DNA from: Actinomycetes bacterium | GTDB lineage: Bacteria > Actinomycetota > Acidimicrobiia > Acidimicrobiales > JAKAOS01 | NCBI GenBank assembly: GCA_021790615.1 | Contig: JAJYGW010000399.1 | Location: 1 to 22,438 of the forward strand | Direction of reading: 5' to 3' | Length of the DNA: 22,438 nucleotides | Shown here: in pieces, positions 7,838-16,090 of the stretch | How the letters are laid out: each line of letters starts with the position of its first letter | How positions within the stretch are numbered: the first letter of the stretch is position 1 | Notes under the pieces: model-generated | What the model was told of the DNA's origin: nothing | The model's database searches: none | The model's input: only the letters and a program-made list of their open reading frames with translations | Program-made: the position numbers and the translations under genes

Positions 7838-8845
7838 GTGACACGGATCGGGCTCGTCCTCGGGGCAGGTGGCGTCGTCGGCCAGGCGTTCCACTCGGGC
7901 GTCCTCGCGGCGCTCGAAGAGGTCACGGGCTTCGACCCGCGCGATGCGAAGCACATCGTCGGCACGTCGGCCGGCTCGGTGGCGGCAGCGTCTCTTCGTG
8001 CCGGGGTGTCGGCGACCGACCTCTACGCCCGGGCGACGGGCCGTCCCCTCACGCCGGCGGGGCGGGCGCTGCTCGAAGGGGCGCCGCCTACTCCTCTCAG
8101 CCGATCAGTTGCCGCGCCGCCGGCGAGCACGCGCATCGGGCCTTCATCCCCCGAGCTGCTCGGCCGCGTCCTCTCGCGCCGACTCAGCGCTCGTGCCACG
8201 GCCCTCGCCGTCACCGCGCTCCTGCCGGAGGGTCGCCGCGACACGGCGGACTGGTTCCGAGGCTTCGACGCGTGGTTCGGCGAGGGAGGCTGGCCGGCGA
8301 CGGGTGGCCGACACCTGTGGATCTGCGCCCTCGACCTGTCGAGCGGTCGCCGCGTGGTGTTCGGCCGGGACCCTTCTCCGACCGCATCGGTGTCGCAGGC
8401 GGTGCAGGCCTCCTGCGCCATCCCGGCGCTGTTCCGGCCGGTGCTCATCGATGGCCGCAGGTATGTCGACGGTGGGGTCCACTCCCCGACGAACGCCGAC
8501 CTCCTCGCGGGCGAGCGACTCGACGCCATCGTCGTGAGCTCGCCGATGTCGGCTGCGCGCCTTCGCGGCGGGCCGGTCCTCTCGGTCGACAGGCTTCGCC
8601 TCGCCACTCGGCTTCCAGCGCGCCGCGCCCTGCTCCACGAGGTACGAGAGCTCGGCGCCTTCGGAGTCCCCGTTCTCGTCTTCGAGCCGACGACGGAGGT
8701 CCTCGACGAGATGGGGCTCCAGCCGATGGACTTCCGGCGGCGAGCGCCGGTGGCAGAAGCCGCCCTCTCCGCCGCCCGCGTCGTCATCGACGGGCCGGAG
8801 GGACGCGAGGTTGGCAGGCTGCTCCGCCGGAGCCGATCGAGCTGA
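7838..8845 (+). CDS. Patatin-like phospholipase (RssA/NTE-type esterase)
   Basis: Predicted Ser-Asp dyad acyl hydrolase acting on phospholipid or lipid esters; 335 aa, soluble. The oxyanion-hole Gly-rich motif GAGGVVG (9-15), nucleophile elbow GTSAG with Ser44 and DGG with Asp211 are all intact and in patatin order. The GTG at 7838 puts the beta-strand TRIGLVLGAGG directly at the N-terminus, as is normal. GAGAAT at about 7826-7831 lies 6 bases before it and could be a -10 for a leaderless transcript. The gene follows the methyltransferase cassette by 60 bases on the same strand, so co-transcription is possible but not needed. Patatins occur both as housekeeping lipases in actinobacteria and as effectors in some anti-phage systems; the sequence alone fits the former at least as well. 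Confidence 0.9.
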   Translation: MTRIGLVLGAGGVVGQAFHSGVLAALEEVTGFDPRDAKHIVGTSAGSVAAASLRAGVSATDLYARATGRPLTPAGRALLEGAPPTPLSRSVAAPPASTRIGPSSPELLGRVLSRRLSARATALAVTALLPEGRRDTADWFRGFDAWFGEGGWPATGGRHLWICALDLSSGRRVVFGRDPSPTASVSQAVQASCAIPALFRPVLIDGRRYVDGGVHSPTNADLLAGERLDAIVVSSPMSAARLRGGPVLSVDRLRLATRLPARRALLHEVRELGAFGVPVLVFEPTTEVLDEMGLQPMDFRRRAPVAEAALSAARVVIDGPEGREVGRLLRRSRSS

Positions 8846-8852
8846 TCGGACA

Positions 8853-8881
8853 TTCAAATTCCTCTCCCGGCTGAGTACGAT
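8853..8881 (+). promoter_or_regulatory. Putative sigma-70-type promoter of the decayed permease gene
   Basis: TTCAAA (8853-8858) and TACGAT (8876-8881) are each four-of-six matches to the -35 and -10 consensus and are separated by exactly 17 bases. The second also fits TANNNT. Transcription would begin near 8888, giving a leader of about 50 bases to the ATG at 8939. The promoter appears intact although the gene it served is not. Confidence 0.5.
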
Positions 8882-8938
8882 GCCGGCGTCGAAAGCGGCG
8901 TCGACGTGGAACGTCATTGGGGGCACCGGGAGGTCACG

Positions 8939-9191
8939 ATGGCAGAAGCCGTGTCAGTCCAGGGAAGTGGACAGGCAGGCACCGGGGCGGAGGAGTCTGA
9001 GCTCCAGGGCTTCGGATACAGGCAGGAGCTTCGCAGGACGCTGAGCTTCTTCTCGAACTTCGCACCTGAAGAGCGCGGCCGGCCCGATCGAGCCCGGCTC
9101 ACCGGTCGTGGAGCCGGTTCTCGCCGGCTCGCCGGCCGGAGCGGGGGCCGGGACCGCGCTCGCCATGGAGGTGTCGCCCGAGGGTCGGTGA
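8939..9191 (+). pseudogene. Remnant of an amino-acid permease (APC superfamily) with its transmembrane core deleted
   Basis: An excellent ribosome binding site GGGAGG (8928-8933) sits 5 bases before the ATG at 8939. The first 43 residues read like the cytoplasmic N-terminus of an APC-family permease: an acidic low-complexity lead, then LQGFGYRQELRRTLSFFSNFA, which in intact members runs straight into the first membrane helix. Here the homology stops at about 9064 and the frame becomes Arg-rich junk. Shifted by one frame, from about 9063 to a TGA at 9189-9191, the sequence reads HLKSAAGPIEPGSPVVEP and on to an Ala/Gly-rich tail, plausible as the hydrophilic C-terminal tail of the same permease. 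The simplest reading is one out-of-frame internal deletion of well over 1 kb. The N-terminal match is strong; the C-terminal match is weaker. The remainder of 8846-9263 holds the promoter and about 70 bases with nothing recognisable. Confidence 0.6.
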
Positions 9192-9263
9192 CAGCGCTCC
9201 CCACGAAGAGGGCAGCGGCCCGGAGCGCGGCTGCACCCCGGAACAGAGGGCTTCGAACTGACG

Positions 9264-10136
9264 TCAGAGGATCGCAGAGGCCAGCTCGCGGTACTCGTCG
9301 AGCGGGAAGCCGCCGCTGTGGTCGCGTACCACCTGGATGCAGACGTGATCAGCGCCGGCGTCGAGGTGCTCTCGCAGCCGCGCCGCAACCGACTCGGGTG
9401 TGCCCCAGGGGATGAGGGCGTCCACCAGGCGGTCGCTACCGCTGCTTTGCAGGTCGTCGACGGCCCACCCGAGGTCGATCAAGTTGTTCGCGTAATTGGG
9501 CAGCCGCAAGTAGCCGGACGTGTAGGAACGAGCGGCTGCTCGTGCGGCCCCGGGATCCGCCTCGAGCACCACGGCAACCTCAGTGGCGATCACCGGATCC
9601 GGCCCGAGCACCTCCCGCGCTCGCAGCGTGTGCTCGACCGGTACGAAGTAGGGATGGGCGCCGATCGAGCGCTCGCCTGCCAGGCGGAGCATCTTCCGGC
9701 CGAGCGCTGCCAATATCCGGCGGCCGGCCGGGACGGGCACGGGTGCCGAGTCCAGCCCGTCGAGGAACTCTGACACCTTCTCGAGGGGCCTCTCGTAATG
9801 CCCGCCCTTCGCCTCGACGACCGGCGCGTGGCTCGCACCGATGCCGAGAAGGAACCGGTCTCCGAGCCCGGCGACCTCCTCGCCCACGCTGGTGGGCTCG
9901 TTCGGCCAAACCGACAGGATGCCCGAAGCGACGACCACCCGTTCGGTGGCATCGATCAGCTCTCTGAAGCGACGATGGAGGCCGGCGTCGAAGCCGCCGG
10001 ACAGCCAGAACGAGCGATACCCGAGGCGCTCCATCTCGTAGGCGACTGCGGCGAGCGGCGTCGTCTCGCTCCGCCACGAGCCGCTCCACCAGATGCCGAA
10101 GCGCCCGAGCTGGATCCGACCGTTCTCCATCTCCAT
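9264..10136 (-). CDS. LLM-class F420-dependent oxidoreductase
   Basis: Predicted luciferase-like (beta/alpha)8-barrel oxidoreductase of 290 aa using coenzyme F420, cytoplasmic. The N-terminal strand GRFGIWWSGSW, then AYEMERLGYRSFWLSGGF, the block VVVASGILSVWPNEP, FLLGIGASHAP and the C-terminal WGTPESVAARLREHLDAGADHV are typical of the family I know as the MSMEG_4141-like F420 group (family name from memory). The ATG at 10136 is chosen because it follows the asd TGA by a single base and just before the family's first strand; the frame itself extends much further upstream inside asd, which is not meaningful. Third gene of the lysC-asd operon and almost certainly translated by coupling. The substrate is unknown, and no link of such an enzyme to aspartate-family synthesis can be read from the sequence. 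Confidence 0.9.
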   Translation of the reverse strand: MEMENGRIQLGRFGIWWSGSWRSETTPLAAVAYEMERLGYRSFWLSGGFDAGLHRRFRELIDATERVVVASGILSVWPNEPTSVGEEVAGLGDRFLLGIGASHAPVVEAKGGHYERPLEKVSEFLDGLDSAPVPVPAGRRILAALGRKMLRLAGERSIGAHPYFVPVEHTLRAREVLGPDPVIATEVAVVLEADPGAARAAARSYTSGYLRLPNYANNLIDLGWAVDDLQSSGSDRLVDALIPWGTPESVAARLREHLDAGADHVCIQVVRDHSGGFPLDEYRELASAIL

Positions 10137-10137
10137 G

Positions 10138-11187
<1,050 letters not shown>

Positions 11188-11673
11188 CTACGAGTGAGCC
11201 GACCCCAGCTCGAACGCACGGTGGAGCACCTGGACCGCTCGTTCCGCCACCGCCGAGCGCACCATGCACGAGATGCGGATGGGGGAGGTCGAGATCATCT
11301 CGATGTTGATGCCCTCGGCGGCGAGCGTCTCGAACATCGTCGCCGTGACCCCCGGGTGCGTCTTCATGCCGGCACCGACGAGGGACACCATCGCGACGTC
11401 CTCGTCCGTCACGACCTCGGCGGCGCTGAGCTCCTCGAGCATCGACTCGGCGACCTCGCGGCTCGCAGCGACGTCGTCGAGCGGGACCGTGAAGGAGATG
11501 TCGGTCGTGCCGGCGTGAGAGATGTTCTGCACGATCATGTCGACGTTGATCGAGCGATCCGCCAGGTGCCGGAACAGGGACGCCGCGATGCCCGGCCGGT
11601 CGGCGACGCCGGCGAGGGTGATCTTCGCCTGGGACGTGTCGTGCGTCACGGCAGAGACGACGGGCTGTTCCAT
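11188..11673 (-). CDS. lysC: Predicted aspartokinase beta subunit from an internal in-frame start
   Basis: Inside lysC, codon 247 is ATG (11671-11673, minus strand), at the start of the regulatory region ([20 protein letters not shown]). A near-perfect GAGGAGG (11682-11688) lies 8 bases upstream. In Corynebacterium and Bacillus aspartokinase an in-frame internal start at this very place makes a beta subunit of about 160 residues consisting of the ACT domains, giving an alpha2beta2 enzyme. Here the product would be 161 aa. The site is seen in the sequence; that it is used is inference from those relatives. Confidence 0.55.
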   Translation of the reverse strand: MEQPVVSAVTHDTSQAKITLAGVADRPGIAASLFRHLADRSINVDMIVQNISHAGTTDISFTVPLDDVAASREVAESMLEELSAAEVVTDEDVAMVSLVGAGMKTHPGVTATMFETLAAEGINIEMISTSPIRISCMVRSAVAERAVQVLHRAFELGSAHS

Positions 11674-12411
11674 GGAGGGGTCCTCCTCGGTGATGACCGT
11701 GCCCGGCTCCCAGGTGAAGCTCGACCTGACGAGAAGCGGCACGTGGTGGTTGCGGGCGAATTCGACCGAGCGGAGCGCGAGCACCCGCCCTCCGGTGGCG
11801 GCGATCTCGAGCATCTCCTCGAAGGAGATCCGCGGGAGCTTGCGGGCGTCCGGCACGAGGCGGGGGTCGGCGGAGAAGACGCCTGAGACGTCGGTGTAGA
11901 TCTCGCACCGGTCGGCCCCGAGGGCGGCCGCGAGGGCGACAGCCGTCGTGTCGGAGCCGCCCCGGCCGAGCGTCGTGATGTCGCGGGTCGACGAGACGCC
12001 CTGGAACCCGGCCACGACCGGCACCACCGCCTCGGCGAGCGCGGCGCGGAGGCGGTCCCCCTTCACCTCGAGGATCCGGGCCTTCGTGTGGATCGTGTCC
12101 GTGATGATCCCGGCCTGGCTCCCGGTGAACGATGCGGCGGCGACGCCGCGCTCGGCCAGCGCCATGCAGAGGAGGGCCATCGAGATCCGCTCCCCCGAGG
12201 TGAGCAGCATGTCGAGCTCGCGTCCCGGGCGCGTCCTCGACACCTGCTCAGCGAGGTGGAGCAGGTCGTCCGTGGCCTTGCCCATGGCGCTCACCACCAC
12301 CACGACGTCGTCGCCCGCGCGCCGCGTCCGGGCGATGTGATCGGCGACGGCGCGTATCCGATCGGCGTCCGCCACCGAGGTGCCGCCGAACTTCTGGACG
12401 ACGAGGGTCAC
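11188..12411 (-). CDS. lysC: Aspartate kinase (aspartokinase), alpha subunit
   Basis: First committed step of the aspartate pathway, phosphorylating aspartate with ATP; 407 aa. The kinase signature KFGGTSV (7-13), the substrate/nucleotide block [19 protein letters not shown] (146-164) and [13 protein letters not shown] (172-184) form the catalytic domain to about residue 245. Two ACT-type regulatory domains follow (about 262-330 and 343-400), the usual site of lysine/threonine feedback. GTG at 12411 is chosen over a GTG at 12438 since it begins the family-typical [18 protein letters not shown] (minus strand, 12420-12425) ends 8 bases before it, a TANNNT -10 element predicting a leaderless or nearly leaderless mRNA. 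An internal start for a beta subunit is described separately. Confidence 0.97.
   Translation of the reverse strand: MTLVVQKFGGTSVADADRIRAVADHIARTRRAGDDVVVVVSAMGKATDDLLHLAEQVSRTRPGRELDMLLTSGERISMALLCMALAERGVAAASFTGSQAGIITDTIHTKARILEVKGDRLRAALAEAVVPVVAGFQGVSSTRDITTLGRGGSDTTAVALAAALGADRCEIYTDVSGVFSADPRLVPDARKLPRISFEEMLEIAATGGRVLALRSVEFARNHHVPLLVRSSFTWEPGTVITEEDPSMEQPVVSAVTHDTSQAKITLAGVADRPGIAASLFRHLADRSINVDMIVQNISHAGTTDISFTVPLDDVAASREVAESMLEELSAAEVVTDEDVAMVSLVGAGMKTHPGVTATMFETLAAEGINIEMISTSPIRISCMVRSAVAERAVQVLHRAFELGSAHS
11682..11688 (-). promoter_or_regulatory. Internal ribosome binding site for aspartokinase beta subunit
   Basis: GAGGAGG on the minus strand, 8 bases before the internal ATG at 11673, within an in-frame Glu-Glu-Asp stretch. 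Its match to the anti-Shine-Dalgarno is better than that of any gene start in this operon. Confidence 0.5.
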
Positions 12412-12419
12412 GGCCGCCA

Positions 12420-12425
12420 AAGCTA
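12420..12425 (-). promoter_or_regulatory. TANNNT -10 element of lysC
   Basis: TAGCTT on the minus strand, 8 bases before the chosen GTG at 12411. A start point seven bases downstream would fall within one or two bases of the start codon, so the mRNA would be essentially leaderless. No clear -35 element. Confidence 0.4.
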
Positions 12426-12497
12426 GTGGGCGGCACACTCGGGACCGGGTGCCCGCGACGAGCCCGGGGACGATTCCGGCATGGTTCGCGCCTCAGG

Positions 12498-12503
12498 TAC
12501 TCT
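12498..12503 (+). promoter_or_regulatory. TANNNT -10 element of the membrane cyclophilin gene
   Basis: TACTCT, 8 bases before the GTG at 12512, with no Shine-Dalgarno sequence between them. It mirrors the element of the divergent lysC gene about 75 bases away and predicts a nearly leaderless transcript. Confidence 0.4.
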
Positions 12504-12511
12504 GTCGCGCC

Positions 12512-13387
12512 GTGCCCACAGAGAAACGAGCCCGACAGCGCGCGGCCCGCTACGAGAAGCAAGCCCAGCTACAGCGCCAGCGCAAACGGCGGCAGATGAT
12601 GCGCCGTGCTGCCAGCCTCGTCATTCTCGCCGCGCTGATCGTCCTCGTCGTCGTCCTCGTCTCGACAGGTGGCTCGCCGAAGAAGAAGCTGGCGGGCAAG
12701 GGCACCACAACGACCAGCGGCCCGACGACGACGACGACCGCCCCCGGGACACCTCCGTCCGCCCCGCCCCAGACGGGAGGCACGTTGTCCGCCTGGGCCT
12801 GCCCGAAGACGAACGGGACGTCGCCGCACATCCTGCACTTCCCGAAGACACAGCCGCCTATGTGCATCGACCCCTCGAAGACCTACACTGCGACGCTGAC
12901 GACGACCGAGGGCACGATCAGGTTCACCCTCGACACGAAGCACACGCCGGAGACCGCCAACAACTTCGTGGTGCTGTCGCTGTACCACTACTACGACGGC
13001 ACCAGCATCGACCGCATCGACCCGAGCATCCAGATCGAGCAGACCGGCTCGCCGTCCACCCAGAACATCGCCGACCCCGGCCCCGGCTATACGATCAAAG
13101 ACGAGGGATCGCACTACAAGTACCAGCCAGGTGATGTCGTGATGGCCCGGTCCAGTGCGCCGAACAGCGGCGCAGCCCAGTACTTCTTCGTCTACGGGAC
13201 GAAGGCCTCGGTGCTCGACAGCCAGGGCACCTACGTCACGTTCGGCCACCTGACCGGCAACAGCCTCTCGGTCCTGCAGAAGATCGCCGCTCTCTACGAG
13301 CCGTGCCCCGCGTCCGACACCACCTGCCTCGGTGGCGCACCGAAGTCCGTCGTCCTCATCCACAAGGTCACGATCACAGCGTCATAA
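12512..13387 (+). CDS. Membrane-anchored cyclophilin-type peptidyl-prolyl isomerase, active site degenerate
   Basis: 291 aa. A highly basic cytoplasmic N-terminus (1-34) precedes one transmembrane helix (about 35-51), a Thr/Pro-rich extracytoplasmic linker (about 62-88) and a cyclophilin domain with the leading CP...PPMCID motif (about 96-120). Topology places the domain outside the membrane. Compared with the next gene, the catalytic stretch FHRVIPSFVIQGGDP is replaced by IDRIDPSIQIEQTGS: the Arg is kept (168), but the neighbouring His, Phe, Gln and the Gly pair are changed, and NGSQFF becomes GAAQYF. Catalysis is therefore doubtful; a chaperone or binding role is possible. GTG at 12512 gives PTEKRARQRAARYEKQ, and a frame extension upstream would run into lysC's leader. 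A short C-terminal insert has Cys265 and Cys272, possibly a disulfide. Confidence 0.9.
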   Translation: MPTEKRARQRAARYEKQAQLQRQRKRRQMMRRAASLVILAALIVLVVVLVSTGGSPKKKLAGKGTTTTSGPTTTTTAPGTPPSAPPQTGGTLSAWACPKTNGTSPHILHFPKTQPPMCIDPSKTYTATLTTTEGTIRFTLDTKHTPETANNFVVLSLYHYYDGTSIDRIDPSIQIEQTGSPSTQNIADPGPGYTIKDEGSHYKYQPGDVVMARSSAPNSGAAQYFFVYGTKASVLDSQGTYVTFGHLTGNSLSVLQKIAALYEPCPASDTTCLGGAPKSVVLIHKVTITAS

Positions 13388-13420
13388 GCCCGGTAGTCCT
13401 GCGAGAACGGAGTTCCCACC

Positions 13421-13975
13421 ATGACCATCGAGTGCCCGGCAGCGGACGGCTCATCGGAGAAGCGCCAGAACTTCTCCCAGCCACCTCCGATGTGCATCGA
13501 CCTCACCAAGCGCTACACCGCCGAGATGGTCACGACGAAGGGCACGATGTCCTTCTCACTCGATGCGCTCGGAGCGCCCCGGACGGCGAACAACTTCGTC
13601 TTCCTCGCCCGGTACCACTACTTCGAGGGGATCTTCTTCCACCGGGTGATCCCGAGCTTCGTGATCCAGGGGGGCGATCCGGAGGGGACAGGTGCGGGCG
13701 GTCCCGGGTACCGTTTCGAGGACGAGCTGCCGAAGGCGGGACGTTACGAGATCGGCTCGCTCGCCATGGCGAACGCCGGGCCGAACACGAACGGCAGCCA
13801 GTTCTTCGTCATATCCGGTCCCGACGGGGTCCGGCTTCCTCCGCAGTACTCGCTCTTCGGGCAGCTCGTGTCGGGCCGTGACGTCCTCGCTTCCATCGAT
13901 GCCGTCGGCTCGTCCTCCGGGCGGCCGAGCGAGCGCGTGGTGATCGAGTCGGTCACGATCAGCGAAGCCGACTGA
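13421..13975 (+). CDS. Cyclophilin-type peptidyl-prolyl cis-trans isomerase, soluble
   Basis: 184-aa foldase that speeds cis-trans isomerisation of proline bonds; no signal peptide or membrane helix, so cytoplasmic. The full active-site set is present: FFHRVIPSFVIQGGDPEGTG (72-91, catalytic Arg75, Gln83), AMANAGPNTNGSQFFV (115-130) and LFGQLVSGRDVL (145-156). It shares with the previous gene the N-terminal CP...PPMCID motif (Cys5, Cys25), so the two are tandem paralogues. ATG at 13421 follows CGGAG by about 9 bases. The gap of 33 bases to the previous gene suggests co-transcription. It ends 11 bases from the convergent S51 peptidase gene with no clear terminator hairpin between. Confidence 0.95.
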   Translation: MTIECPAADGSSEKRQNFSQPPPMCIDLTKRYTAEMVTTKGTMSFSLDALGAPRTANNFVFLARYHYFEGIFFHRVIPSFVIQGGDPEGTGAGGPGYRFEDELPKAGRYEIGSLAMANAGPNTNGSQFFVISGPDGVRLPPQYSLFGQLVSGRDVLASIDAVGSSSGRPSERVVIESVTISEAD

Positions 13976-13986
13976 GCGCCTCTCGG

Positions 13987-14676
13987 CTAGGCCGGCAGCG
14001 CCCCGAGCCCCACCACCTTGCCGTCGAGGTAGATCGTCACGTCCTTCGCGGCGGCACCGGCTGCGCGCCAGCTCCCGTCCCGCTCACGCAGGAGCGCCGT
14101 TCGTTCCGGGATGCCCGCCACCGCCACACCGACAGGCGCGAGCTCCAGCGTTCGCCAGAGCAGGTGGCTCCCTCCCGGATGGTGGTGCGGCGCCACCGCC
14201 AGCTGCTCGACGAGCCCGAGCCCGACCGTGAAGGCGCCTCCGCGTGGGTCGATCATCGGGTCGCACAGGACCATGGCACCGGCTGACGACCCCGCCACGA
14301 CGGCGCCGCCGCGCCAGGCGGTGACGAGGGCGTCGAAGAGAGGCGACCCCTTCAGCACCGACCGGAGGTGCAGCGGCGACCCACCGGCCAGGTACACGAA
14401 GCGCGACTGGGCCACCACGAGCACGTTCTCCGCCTCGAGCGCATCGGTGTGGCGGAGGACCATGAGCGGCCGGACGCTCGCTCCGAGATGTGCGAACCAC
14501 CGCTCTGCCCACGCCACGGCCTTGTCCGGTCGCTGGTAGGCGGCCGCGGTGGGGAGGACGAGCACCTCCGTCCCGCCGGAGCGCTCGAGCAGCTCGGCGT
14601 CGAACTCCGCCCCTTCGCTCCATTCGCCGCCGCCGACGAGCGCGAGCAGGCCGGTCGATGCCGAAGTCCCCTCCAT
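13987..14676 (-). CDS. Peptidase S51 family protein (cyanophycinase / dipeptidase E-like)
   Basis: 229 aa, a serine hydrolase of the class I glutamine-amidotransferase-like fold. The N-terminal LLALVGGGEWSEG strand-loop, the acid-containing LPTAAAYQ segment, FVYLAGGSPLHL (93-104) and the nucleophile elbow AGSSAGAMVL (Ser131) match S51 members. The downstream HHHPGGSH stretch (around 170) may supply the catalytic His. Members cleave Asp-X dipeptides or cyanophycin; the substrate here is not determined, and no cyanophycin synthetase is in the window. ATG at 14676 is backed by GGAGGG 6 bases upstream and starts the fold properly; the longer frame upstream overlaps the neighbour and is ignored. 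Last gene of the VIT1-SixA-S51 cluster, 13 bases after the phosphatase gene. Confidence 0.9.
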   Translation of the reverse strand: MEGTSASTGLLALVGGGEWSEGAEFDAELLERSGGTEVLVLPTAAAYQRPDKAVAWAERWFAHLGASVRPLMVLRHTDALEAENVLVVAQSRFVYLAGGSPLHLRSVLKGSPLFDALVTAWRGGAVVAGSSAGAMVLCDPMIDPRGGAFTVGLGLVEQLAVAPHHHPGGSHLLWRTLELAPVGVAVAGIPERTALLRERDGSWRAAGAAAKDVTIYLDGKVVGLGALPA

Positions 14677-14689
14677 CACGTACCCTCCG

Positions 14690-15211
14690 TCACGTACGCC
14701 GATCCCCGCCGGCCGACACCGGGCCGATCTTCGGGGGCGGAGCGAGGTATGTGGCCTTCGACGGGTCACTCGTGGCGCCGTCCGGCCATTCGAGCACCCA
14801 GGTGCCGCCCTTCGCGGCGTCCGGCCGCTCGCCGAGGTCGACGCCTCCACGGGCCAGGCACTCGAGCACACCCCACATGACGTCGCCGTGCGTGCAGGCG
14901 GCGATCGTCTCCTCGCGGGAGCCGATGCCGATCAAGCGGTAGGCGTCCTCGACGTCGGCGCCCTCGTCGAGCCAGTCCACGACCTCGATGCCGACCCCGA
15001 GCTTGGCTGCGAGCGGCTCCACGGTCTGCACGCAGCGGACGGCGGGGCTCGACAGCACGCGGACGGGAGCGTCGTCGGCCTCGGCTATCCGGAGCGCGAT
15101 GTGCTCGGCCTGGCTCCGCCCGGCGGGCGTCAGCGGGCGGTCGCGGTCCGGCCCCGGGAACTTGTACCGATCGCCTGCCTTGGCGTGCCGCACGAGGTAA
15201 GCGCGAGGCAT
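14690..15211 (-). CDS. sixA: SixA-like phosphohistidine phosphatase (histidine phosphatase superfamily)
   Basis: 173 aa, cytoplasmic. The branch-1 histidine phosphatase RHG-like motif LVRHAKAG puts the catalytic Arg8-His9 at the N-terminus, RPLTPAGRSQAE is the next family block, and the second His is His108 in CTHGD. Members of the SixA group dephosphorylate phosphohistidine on phosphotransfer proteins, but many actinobacterial ones act on other substrates, so the function is at family level. ATG at 15211 starts directly on the first strand (MPRAYLVRHA), with AGAGG just upstream. It begins 5 bases after the stop of the VIT1-like gene. Confidence 0.9.
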   Translation of the reverse strand: MPRAYLVRHAKAGDRYKFPGPDRDRPLTPAGRSQAEHIALRIAEADDAPVRVLSSPAVRCVQTVEPLAAKLGVGIEVVDWLDEGADVEDAYRLIGIGSREETIAACTHGDVMWGVLECLARGGVDLGERPDAAKGGTWVLEWPDGATSDPSKATYLAPPPKIGPVSAGGDRRT

Positions 15212-15216
15212 GGCCT

Positions 15217-15987
15217 CTAACTTGCCACGCCCGAGACACCGATGGCGTGACCGATCCCGTACGTCACGCCCCCTGCAACGGCACAGATGAGGAGCTGCCT
15301 GATGGCGGACCACCACCAGTTCCTTCCTGTGAACACCGAAAGGAGGCCGCCGACGACGAGCGCCGCGACGGCAGTCGCGACCACGGCGGCGATCACGGCG
15401 GTGCCGCCTGACCCGGTGAGGAACGGCACGAGCGGCACGATCGCACCGACCGAGAACGTCGCGAACGACGACGCTGCAGCCGCGATCGGCTGTCCGAGCG
15501 AGTCCGGGTTCACGCCGAGCTCCTCGCGCGCGTGGGTCTCGAGCGCGAGCTTCGGGTCGGCCATCATCTCGTCGGCGAGGCGGCTCGCGAGCTCGGCGGG
15601 GATGCCGCGGCTCTCGTAGAGGTGGACGAGCTCCCGGTGCTCGCTCTTCGGGTGCCGCTCGATCTCGCGGCGCTCGATCTCGATCTCGCGGAGGAACAGC
15701 TCCTTCTGGGCGCGCATGGAGATGTACTCGCCTGCGGCCATGGAGAAGGCGCCACCGAGCAGCCCCGCCAAGCCCGCCAGGCGGATGACGGCGTTGGAGG
15801 GGTTGGCACCGGCGAGGCCGAGGATGAGTGAGACGTTCGAGACGAGACCGTCGCTCACGCCGAAGACGGCTGCCCTGGCGCTGCCGCCCTGGATGTCCCG
15901 GTGGTGGTGTTCGAACTGGCTCCGGCGGGCGGCATCTGCCCGACCGCTCTCCCGGGCCGCAGTGCGGGCGGTCTTCGTCTGCGCCAT
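15217..15987 (-). CDS. VIT1/CCC1-family membrane transporter (iron/manganese type)
   Basis: 256 aa integral membrane protein. The N-terminal HHHRDIQGGSARAAVFGVSDGLVSNVSLILGLAG is the family hallmark, followed by a second helix, the conserved SMAAGEYISMRAQKELF and a Glu-rich cytoplasmic stretch (about 100-165). Three C-terminal helices follow. In plant and yeast relatives these proteins load iron or manganese into the vacuole; in bacteria the direction is less sure, but divalent metal export is a reasonable expectation. ATG at 15987 is chosen since upstream in-frame sequence is not homologous. First gene of a three-gene minus-strand cluster, divergent from pyrE with 103 bases between. Confidence 0.93.
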   Translation of the reverse strand: MAQTKTARTAARESGRADAARRSQFEHHHRDIQGGSARAAVFGVSDGLVSNVSLILGLAGANPSNAVIRLAGLAGLLGGAFSMAAGEYISMRAQKELFLREIEIERREIERHPKSEHRELVHLYESRGIPAELASRLADEMMADPKLALETHAREELGVNPDSLGQPIAAAASSFATFSVGAIVPLVPFLTGSGGTAVIAAVVATAVAALVVGGLLSVFTGRNWWWSAIRQLLICAVAGGVTYGIGHAIGVSGVAS

Positions 15988-16073
15988 GACCAATGGTCTA
16001 CCTTGCCGGGCGCCCCGAGTGCTCAGCGTGGCGGCGGAGCGGTCGTTGATGCCGGGCGGCGGCACCGGACCCG

Positions 16074-16079
16074 TACACT
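16074..16079 (+). promoter_or_regulatory. TANNNT -10 element of pyrE
   Basis: TACACT, 11 bases before the pyrE ATG at 16091, predicting a start about five bases before the ATG and so essentially no leader. No Shine-Dalgarno sequence is visible. Confidence 0.4.
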
Positions 16080-16090
16080 GACCGCAACTT

